Source: Burkholderiales bacterium
GTDB taxonomy: Bacteria > Pseudomonadota > Gammaproteobacteria > Burkholderiales > Usitatibacteraceae
Assembly: GCA_017880705.1 (NCBI GenBank)
Contig: JADGRS010000048.1
Location: 1-12,362, forward strand
Direction of reading: 5' to 3'
DNA: 12,362 bases
In this document: in pieces, positions 7,306 to 12,362 of the stretch
Layout: every line of letters starts with the position of its first letter
How positions within the stretch are numbered: position 1 is the first letter of the stretch
The notes under the pieces: model-generated
Seen by the model: the letters and a program-made list of their open reading frames with translations, nothing else
What the model was told of the DNA's origin: nothing
Database searches by the model: none
Program-made: the position numbers and the translations under genes

Positions 7306-8324
7306 AAATTGGTGTCAGGTACGCATTTCGGTTGCACCGGCTCGCCGGTGCTCACTGCCGAAATGCGTACCTGACACCAATTTTCGCGGCCTTGGCGCTC
7401 GCCGCGGCGCCCGCGCTCGCGCAGCTCTCGTGGCCGTCGAAGCCCGTCACGATCGTCGTTCCGTATCCCCCGGGCGGATCGAACGACACTTTCGCGCGCG
7501 AGCTCGGGAAGAAGCTCTCCGAGGCGTGGAAGATCCCGGTGATCGTCGACAACCGCCCGGGTGCGGGCGGCTCGATCGGCGCGGCCCTGGTGTCGAAGGC
7601 GTCGCCCGATGGCTATACGCTGTGCCTTCTCTCGTCGTCCTTCACCACCAACGCGGCCGTCCAGCCGAGTCTTCCCTTCGATCCCATCGCGGGCTTCACG
7701 CCGGTCGCGATGGTCGCCAAGGGGCCGATGATCCTCACCGTCTCGAACAAGCTCCCCGCGAAGACGACACTCGAGCTCTTCGACCTCGCGCGGCGCAACC
7801 CGGGCAAGCTCAACTACGCCTCCTCGGGGCAGGGCAGCACCAATCATTTCGCGACCGAGCTCCTGATGGAAGCGGCGCACATCAAGATGACGCACGTGCC
7901 CTACAAGGGGATGGCGCCCGCGGTGACCGACCTCATCGGCGGCCACGTCGACGTGCTCGTCGCGAGCGCGCCCTCGATCTACCAGCACGTGAAGGCGGGT
8001 AGCGTGCGCGGCCTCGGCGTGACGAGCAAGGGCCGCTCGCCCGTCGTTCCCGACCTGCAGCCCCTCGCGACGATGGGCGTGCCGAACTACAGCTTCGAGC
8101 TCTGGTGGGGAATCCTCGCGCCGCCGGGCACGTCGCCCGACATCGCGATCCAGGTCAACATCGACGTGAACCGGATCCTCGCCAGCCCGGAGATGAAGGA
8201 AGTGCTCCTGCGCGAGGGCGCGGAGCCCGCGCCGATGTCCGTCGCGCAATTCGCGGCGACCATCAGGAACGAGATCGCCGGATGGAAGAAGGTCGCGGCG
8301 AGCGCGGGCATCAAGCCGGAATGA
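7302..8324 (+). CDS. Bug-family (TctC) periplasmic receptor with repeat-derived signal peptide
   Basis: This 340-residue tripartite-tricarboxylate-transporter receptor should bind a carboxylate in the periplasm. The mature part starts near Gln41 with LSWPSKPVTIVVPYPPGG, and DNRPGAGGSIGA and KASPDGYTL are classic Bug segments. The first 28 residues are unusual: codons 2-28 are read straight through palindromic element 2, giving KIGVRYAF on entry and NAYLTPIF on exit. The result still looks like a signal peptide: an arginine-rich n-region, a hydrophobic run from AYLTPIFAALALAAA, and a PALA cleavage site before Gln41. ATG 7302 overlaps the lyase stop (ATGA), so initiation is probably coupled. 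No TctA/TctB membrane subunits are in the window, which is normal for orphan Bug receptors. Whether this form is secreted is uncertain, because the n-region is long (about 21 residues). Confidence 0.88.
   Translation: MKIGVRYAFRLHRLAGAHCRNAYLTPIFAALALAAAPALAQLSWPSKPVTIVVPYPPGGSNDTFARELGKKLSEAWKIPVIVDNRPGAGGSIGAALVSKASPDGYTLCLLSSSFTTNAAVQPSLPFDPIAGFTPVAMVAKGPMILTVSNKLPAKTTLELFDLARRNPGKLNYASSGQGSTNHFATELLMEAAHIKMTHVPYKGMAPAVTDLIGGHVDVLVASAPSIYQHVKAGSVRGLGVTSKGRSPVVPDLQPLATMGVPNYSFELWWGILAPPGTSPDIAIQVNIDVNRILASPEMKEVLLREGAEPAPMSVAQFAATIRNEIAGWKKVAASAGIKPE
7305..7384. repeat. Palindromic hairpin element 2 (REP/RAYT-like), inside Bug receptor signal sequence
   Basis: Two exact 27-nt arms (7305-7331 and 7358-7384) enclose an inner hairpin of 8 bp with a 2-nt loop (7334-7341 and 7344-7351, GCACCGGC/GCCGGTGC). 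The arms share AAAATTGGTGTCAGGTAC with element 1 and differ from it at two positions (A to G and C to G). Both changes are matched in the opposite arm, so pairing is kept. The loops are unrelated. The element starts inside the ATGA overlap of the lyase and receptor genes and is open in the receptor frame. On the mRNA the right arm ends in UUUU, so the hairpin is a potential in-gene attenuator when translation is weak. Confidence 0.92.
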
Positions 8325-8328
8325 GCGC

Positions 8329-9576
8329 GTGCTGAAGAAGCGCGACTACGCGCCCGGAAAGCGCGGCGCCCTCGACGGCGTGCGCGTGCTCGATCTTTCG
8401 CGCCTCGTCGCGGGCAACACGCTCACGGGGCTCCTCGCGGATTTCGGGGCGGAGGTGATCAAGGTCGAGCCCGCCGCGGGCGATACGCTGCGCGCGTGGT
8501 GCACCAAGGACGTGCAGGTCAACTGGAAGCTCTACGCGCGCAACAAGAAGAGCCTCGCCCTCGAGCTTCGCAAGCCCGAGGCGCGCGACATCCTCCTGAA
8601 GCTCGTGGAGAAGGCCGACGTGTTCGTCGAGAGCTTCCGCCCCGACACCCTCGAGAGCATGGGCCTCGCGCCCGAAATATTGCTCGAGAGAAATCCGAAG
8701 CTCGTCATCGTGCGCATCTCCGGATGGGGACAGACGGGGCCGTACCGCCGGCGTCCCGGCTTCGGCACGCTCGTCGAGGGAATCTCCGGCTTCGCATCGT
8801 TCAACGGCTTCGCCGACCGCGAGCCGGTGCTGCCGCCGATCTACCTGGCCGATTCCTACGCGGGCCTCTACGGCGCGTCGGGCGTGTTGATCGCGTTGCG
8901 CGAAGTCGAGGTGAACGGCGGCCGGGGCCAGGTGATCGACCTGCCGCTCCTCGACCCGCTCTTCACGGTGCTCGGCCCCCAGGCGGCGAGCTATCGCCTC
9001 ACGGGCAAGGTGAAGCCACGGACCGGCAGCCGCTCGACCAACTCGGGCCCGCGCAACGCCTACCGCGCGAAGGACGGCCACTACGTGGCGCTCTCCGCCT
9101 CGACCCAGAAGATGGCCGAGCGCGTGTTCACCTCCATCGGCCGGCCCGACCTCATCGACAATCCCCGCTACCGGACCAACGCCGATCGCGTGAAGAACGC
9201 GGAAGAGCTCGACGCGATCATCTCCGCGTTCGTCGCGAAGATGACCCAGGCCGAGAACGTCGCGTTCTTCGAGAAGGCGGAGGTCACCATCGGCCCGATC
9301 TACGACATCACGCAGATCCTCGAGGATCCCCATTTCATCGAGCGCGAGGTGATCGCCGACTATCCGGATCCGGACATGGGCGAGTTTCCGATGCACCACG
9401 TCGTGCCGCGATTGAGCGCGACCCCGGGGGCCATCCGCACGCGCGCGCCGCGGCTCGGCCAGCACAACCGCGAGCTGCTGCGGGAAGTCGGCGTGGACGA
9501 CGCGCGCTACGACGAGCTCCTCGCGCAGGGCGCGGTCTGCGAAGGCGGGGAGACGAAGGCCGGCGAGAGCGAATGA
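8329..9576 (+). CDS. Class III (CaiB/BaiF) CoA-transferase
   Basis: This 415-residue cytoplasmic enzyme moves CoA between acyl-CoA and a free carboxylate, activating the operon's substrate. Family landmarks are LDGVRVLDLSRLVAGN (15-30), LLADFGAEVIKVE (35-47), the NKKSLALEL strand (72-80), FVESFRP (99-105) and GWGQTGPY (132-139). Asp175 in YLADSYAG is in the position of the catalytic aspartate of formyl-CoA transferase (D169). The length is normal for the family. It starts with GTG 8329, 4 nt after the receptor stop and with only a weak GGA upstream, so it is probably coupled; no better start exists because family homology begins by residue 15. Paired with a CitE-like lyase, it recalls succinyl-CoA:malate or citramalate CoA-transferases, but that substrate is an inference. 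Its stop overlaps the next gene by ATGA. Confidence 0.93.
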   Translation: MLKKRDYAPGKRGALDGVRVLDLSRLVAGNTLTGLLADFGAEVIKVEPAAGDTLRAWCTKDVQVNWKLYARNKKSLALELRKPEARDILLKLVEKADVFVESFRPDTLESMGLAPEILLERNPKLVIVRISGWGQTGPYRRRPGFGTLVEGISGFASFNGFADREPVLPPIYLADSYAGLYGASGVLIALREVEVNGGRGQVIDLPLLDPLFTVLGPQAASYRLTGKVKPRTGSRSTNSGPRNAYRAKDGHYVALSASTQKMAERVFTSIGRPDLIDNPRYRTNADRVKNAEELDAIISAFVAKMTQAENVAFFEKAEVTIGPIYDITQILEDPHFIEREVIADYPDPDMGEFPMHHVVPRLSATPGAIRTRAPRLGQHNRELLREVGVDDARYDELLAQGAVCEGGETKAGESE

Positions 9577-10439
9577 TCGCGGTTCCCGTTCCCAACTCCT
9601 CCGGCACATCGATCCCGCGCTACAAGGCGCCGGCCGACGCGTGCGATTCGCACGTGCACATCTACGATCCGCGCTTCAAGATGAAGTGGCCGAACCTGCG
9701 CGCGGTCACGGACGCTTCCGTGGCGCAGTATCGGCTGCTGCAGAAGCGCAACGGCACGTCGCGCGCGGTGATCGTCCAGCCCGCGGCGTACGGGACGGAC
9801 AACCAGGTCACGCTCGACGCCATCGCGCAGCTCGGCATCGCCGCCACGCGCGGCGTCGCGGTGGTTCATCCGAGCGTCACGGACACCGAGCTGGTGGCGA
9901 TGGACAAGGGCGGCATTCGCGGCCTGCGCTTCTCGCTGCACGAGCCCCGTACGGCGGTGACGTCGGCCGACATGATCGAGCCGCTCGCCCATCGGGTGCA
10001 TCGCCTCGGCTGGCACGTGCAGCTGCATTTGCGCGCCGAGCAGATCGTCGAGATGGCTTCGCTCATCGAGGGGCTGCCGGGCACGGTCGTGTTCGACCAC
10101 ATGGCGCGCCTGCCGCAACCGGAAGGCACGCGCCACGGGGCGTTGCGCGTCGTGAAGAGGCTGATCGACAAGGGCAACGCGTGGGTGAAGCTTTCGGGCC
10201 CTTACCTCGACACGAAGATCGGCCCGCCGCGCTACGCGGACATCAAGCCCATCGCGCGCGCGCTCATCGAGCACGCGCCCGAGCGCTGCGTGTGGGGAAG
10301 CGACTGGCCGCATCCGACGGAGCCCCACAGCAAGCCCGACGACGCGGTCCTCTTCGATCTCTTCCAGGAGTGGATCGTCGAAGAGGTCACGCGGCTCAGG
10401 GTGCTGGTGAGCAACCCCGCGGCGCTTTACGGATTCTGA
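9573..10439 (+). CDS. Amidohydrolase family 2 (COG3618), LigI-like lactonase
   Basis: This 288-residue TIM-barrel hydrolase probably opens a lactone. His27 and His29 in SHVH, His176 in FDHMAR and Asp244 in GSDWPHP sit at a constant offset of four from the catalytic set of 2-pyrone-4,6-dicarboxylate lactonase LigI (H31, H33, H180, D248), and the overall length is close. Arginines at 116, 119 and 126 could hold substrate carboxylates, but the full LigI substrate pocket is not clearly conserved, so another carboxylated lactone is possible. ATG 9573 overlaps the CoA-transferase stop, making this the last gene of the packed operon. No hairpin with a T-tract follows. The remaining uncertainty is substrate, not family. 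Confidence 0.9.
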   Translation: MIAVPVPNSSGTSIPRYKAPADACDSHVHIYDPRFKMKWPNLRAVTDASVAQYRLLQKRNGTSRAVIVQPAAYGTDNQVTLDAIAQLGIAATRGVAVVHPSVTDTELVAMDKGGIRGLRFSLHEPRTAVTSADMIEPLAHRVHRLGWHVQLHLRAEQIVEMASLIEGLPGTVVFDHMARLPQPEGTRHGALRVVKRLIDKGNAWVKLSGPYLDTKIGPPRYADIKPIARALIEHAPERCVWGSDWPHPTEPHSKPDDAVLFDLFQEWIVEEVTRLRVLVSNPAALYGF

Positions 10440-10523
10440 AATCCCCTCCCGCAGTCCTACAAGCGAAAGAGCGCGAGTGAGGCTGCGGCTCGCCGGTGGG
10501 GCGAATACCATCGCTGAATAACC

Positions 10524-10528
10524 GGAGA
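10524..10528 (+). promoter_or_regulatory. Shine-Dalgarno of the DUF3309 gene
   Basis: GGAGA lies six bases before ATG 10535 and fixes that start in place of the in-frame ATG at 10496. The rest of the gap after the lactonase gene (10440-10523) shows only a weak 6-bp inverted repeat, CCGCAG at 10449 and CTGCGG at 10483. Confidence 0.65.
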
Positions 10529-10534
10529 TACCCA

Positions 10535-10693
10535 ATGTCCATCGGAATGATCCTGCTCATCATCGTCGTGCTCATGCTGATCGGCGCGATACCCACATGG
10601 CCCCATAGCCGCAGCTGGGGATACGGGCCGACCGGCGGGCTCGGCCTCGTGCTCATCATCATTCTCGTCCTCGTGCTGATGGGACAGATCTGA
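10535..10693 (+). CDS. DUF3309 family small membrane protein
   Basis: This 52-residue protein consists of two hydrophobic stretches joined by a short polar hairpin. The first, MSIGMILLIIVVLMLIGAIP, contains an N-terminal glycine-rich helix; the linker WPHSRSWGYGPTGG is rich in aromatic residues and glycine; the second is LGLVLIIILVLVLMGQ. That layout and length match the DUF3309 family, which is common in Proteobacteria and has no known function. It likely sits in the inner membrane. It has its own Shine-Dalgarno and lies 95 nt beyond the lactonase gene and 41 nt before the next receptor gene, so it interrupts the catabolic cluster. Nothing in its sequence links it to substrate transport or to the neighbouring enzymes. 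Confidence 0.85.
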   Translation: MSIGMILLIIVVLMLIGAIPTWPHSRSWGYGPTGGLGLVLIIILVLVLMGQI

Positions 10694-10707
10694 TCGTTGT
10701 TGTTGGT

Positions 10708-10713
10708 TAGAAT
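10708..10713 (+). promoter_or_regulatory. Possible -10 box ahead of second Bug receptor gene
   Basis: TAGAAT matches the -10 consensus at five of six positions and stands in an AT-richer patch 22 nt before ATG 10735. A proper -35 at normal distance is not seen; GGGACA at 10681-10686 is 21 bp away, which is too far. Treat as tentative. Confidence 0.3.
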
Positions 10714-10734
10714 CGGGGGCACAAGGAGTCGCCC

Positions 10735-11700
10735 ATGCCCTCGATTCGCTCGCTCGCCGCCCTCTGCGTTCTCGCCTTCGCCGCCCACGCTCACGCGCAG
10801 GGCTACCCCACGAGGCCCGTCAAGATCATCGTGGCGTTCACGCCGGGATCGGCGACGGACATCATCGCGCGCGTGAGCGCCGACCAGTTCGCGAAGTCCA
10901 TGGGCCAGACGTTCATCGTCGAGAATCGCGCGGGCGCCGGCGGCATCATCGGCACCGAGGCCGCGAAGAACGCGCCGCCCGACGGATACACGCTCACCGC
11001 GTGCCCCAGCGGGCCCTTCGGCATCAACCCCGGCATCTACGCGCACCTTCCCTACGATCCCATCAAGGACTTCGAGCCGATCGCGAACCTCGTGCTCACG
11101 CCGCAGGTCATCGTGGTCGGCTCGCAGACGCCGTACAAGACCCTGAAGGACCTCCTCGACGCGGCGAGGGCGAAGCCCGGCGAGATCGCGTACGGATCGC
11201 TAGGTACCGGGTCCACGAGCCACCTCACCATGGAAGCGTTGCAGCAGGCCGCGGGCGTGAAGATGAATCACATCCCCTTCAAGGGCGGCGCCGAGGCGCA
11301 GACGCAGATCATGGGCGGGGTGCTTCCCGCGATGTCCGACACGATCACCGGCGTGCTCGCGCAGGTGAGGGCGGGGAAGCTGCGCGCCCTGGGTGTCGCG
11401 ATCCCGAAGCGCTCGCCCTACCTGCCGGCCGTGCCCACCATTGCGGAGCAGGGATTCCCGGGCTTCGAGAGCGTCGGCTGGATCGGGCTCTGCGCCCCTG
11501 CGAAGACGCCGGCCGCGATCCTCGACAAGCTGAACGCCGAGGTGCTGAAGATGCTCGGCTCTCCCGACGTGAAGGCGAAGATCGAGGATCTCGCGTTCAC
11601 CCCGGTCGGGAATTCACGCGAGCAATTCGCCGCCTGGATCAAGTCGGAAATCGCGAAGTGGTCGAAGATCGCCAAGGATAGCGGCGCCAGGGCCGACTAG
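10735..11700 (+). CDS. Bug-family (TctC) periplasmic receptor, second copy
   Basis: This 321-residue solute receptor has an ordinary signal peptide (MPSIRSLAALCVLAFAAHAHA, cut before Gln22), in contrast to the first copy. The mature protein begins with GYPTRPVKIIVAFTPG and has ENRAGAGGIIG, DGYTLTACPSG and LPYDPIKDFEPIA, all Bug landmarks. Its first ligand loop reads TPGSATDIIAR where the first receptor has PPGGSNDTFAR, so the two probably bind different carboxylates. ATG 10735 has a strong AAGGAG six bases upstream. It is followed without any gap by the flavoenzyme gene, suggesting co-transcription and perhaps a ligand related to that enzyme. No TctA/TctB genes are adjacent. The family assignment is firm; the ligand is unknown. 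Confidence 0.94.
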   Translation: MPSIRSLAALCVLAFAAHAHAQGYPTRPVKIIVAFTPGSATDIIARVSADQFAKSMGQTFIVENRAGAGGIIGTEAAKNAPPDGYTLTACPSGPFGINPGIYAHLPYDPIKDFEPIANLVLTPQVIVVGSQTPYKTLKDLLDAARAKPGEIAYGSLGTGSTSHLTMEALQQAAGVKMNHIPFKGGAEAQTQIMGGVLPAMSDTITGVLAQVRAGKLRALGVAIPKRSPYLPAVPTIAEQGFPGFESVGWIGLCAPAKTPAAILDKLNAEVLKMLGSPDVKAKIEDLAFTPVGNSREQFAAWIKSEIAKWSKIAKDSGARAD

Positions 11701-12362
11701 TTGTACGACCTCATCATCGTGGGATTGGGGGCGGTGGGCGCCGCGAGCGCGTACCAGGCCGCGAAGCGCGGCGCCAAGGTGCTCGGCATCGACCGCTTCG
11801 CGCCGCCTCACGCGCTCGGCTCGTCCCACGGCGACACCCGCATCACGCGCATCGCGATCGGCGAGGGCGAGCACTACACGCCGATCGTGCGCCGCTCGCA
11901 CCAGATCTGGCGCGACATCGAGGCGAAGACGGGCGAAGAGCTCCTCGTCGTCACCGGGGGCCTCATCATCTCGAGCAGCGCGCGGCGGGCGACCACGCAC
12001 GTCGCGAACTTCTTCGAGAACACGCTCGCCGCGGCGCGCCGCTTCGGCGTCGAGCACGAGCTGCTCGATGCCGGCAACCTGCGCGAGCTCTTCCCGCAAT
12101 TCAACGTGAGCGACAACGAGGTCGGATACTACGAGCCCGCCGCGGGGTACCTGCGTCCCGAGGCGTGCATCCGCGCCGAGCTCGCGCTCGCCGAGGAGAA
12201 CGGCGCGGAGCTGCGGCGCAACGAGCGCGTCGACGATATCGCCGACGAGGGCGGCGCCGTGCGCGTGCGCACCGAGGCCGCCGAGTATCGCGCGCGCCAG
12301 GTCATCGTCGCCGCCGGCGCGTGGCTTCCGCAGCTACTCGACGCGGATCTCGCGCGGTACTT
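11701..12362 (+). CDS. FAD-dependent oxidoreductase, sarcosine oxidase/SolA-like, partial (3' end outside window)
   Basis: About 220 codons of a DAO-family flavoenzyme are present, from an enzyme that usually spans about 370-390 residues. The N-terminal dinucleotide-binding motif GLGAVGAAS begins at residue 8. The following GSSHGDTRITR and GEGEHYTP resemble the monomeric sarcosine oxidase and N-methyltryptophan oxidase group, rather than glycine oxidase or D-amino acid dehydrogenase. YYEPAAGYLRPE and VIVAAGAW are also family-typical. The cysteine that carries covalent FAD in that group would lie beyond the window. The predicted start is TTG 11701, directly after the TAG of the receptor gene. 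There is no ATG near the N-terminus and homology begins at once, so this start is likely. The reaction would be oxidation of a secondary amine or N-methyl amino acid, giving hydrogen peroxide; the substrate is not known. Confidence 0.88.
   Translation, partial: MYDLIIVGLGAVGAASAYQAAKRGAKVLGIDRFAPPHALGSSHGDTRITRIAIGEGEHYTPIVRRSHQIWRDIEAKTGEELLVVTGGLIISSSARRATTHVANFFENTLAAARRFGVEHELLDAGNLRELFPQFNVSDNEVGYYEPAAGYLRPEACIRAELALAEENGAELRRNERVDDIADEGGAVRVRTEAAEYRARQVIVAAGAWLPQLLDADLARY

Noticed and set aside
7299..8249. Minus-strand frame opposite the Bug receptor, containing CVPDTNF-like ends from the repeat
   Set aside because: It is open only because of base composition; the peptide ends come from reading the palindrome on its other strand.
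10486..10498. 13-nt match (CGGCTCGCCGGTG) between the loop of element 2 and the gap before the DUF3309 gene
   Set aside because: No arm sequence accompanies it, and a GC-only 13-mer can arise by chance in this composition, so it is not called a third element.
1..12362. CRISPR array, tRNA, rRNA, integrase or transposase gene, phage genes
   Set aside because: I found no regularly spaced repeats, RNA gene signatures or recombinase motifs on either strand.

Overview
The window is GC-rich, densely coded DNA of the kind found in Betaproteobacteria, probably a Burkholderiales-type soil or environmental lineage. The two Bug-family (TctC-like) receptors without their own membrane subunits, the CaiB/BaiF CoA-transferase next to a CitE-like lyase, and the DUF3309 mini-protein all fit that. 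I saw no tRNA, rRNA, CRISPR array or transposase gene. Twelve protein genes are supported; the first and last run off the window.

Left half, minus strand (5263 down to 1): a transcription unit in the order IlvD/Edd-family dehydratase, ABC ATPase, periplasmic binding protein and fused two-domain permease (cut by the window edge). The transporter is of the COG1840/FbpABC type. The dehydratase carries the three-cysteine pattern of [2Fe-2S] sugar-acid dehydratases, so the unit may import and dehydrate a polyhydroxy acid.

Right half, plus strand (5361 onward): a divergent, tightly packed operon of NAD-type isocitrate-dehydrogenase-like enzyme, HpcH/HpaI (CitE-like) CoA-ester lyase, Bug receptor, class III CoA-transferase and LigI-like lactonase (amidohydrolase 2). 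Spacings are 4 nt, -4, 4 and -4 nt. Together they suggest uptake, lactone opening, CoA activation and retro-Claisen cleavage of a carboxylic acid whose identity the sequence does not give. After a 95-nt gap come a DUF3309 membrane mini-protein, a second Bug receptor and the start of a sarcosine-oxidase-like flavoenzyme.

The most unusual feature is a pair of long, perfectly palindromic hairpin elements (3498-3572 and 7305-7384). They share arms beginning AAAATTGGTGTCAGGTAC, have unrelated loops, and differ in the arms only by compensated base-pair changes. They resemble REP/RAYT-type repeats. Each lies exactly on a gene junction: one pairs the dehydratase stop codon with the ATPase start codon, and the other is translated through and forms most of the signal peptide of the first Bug receptor.
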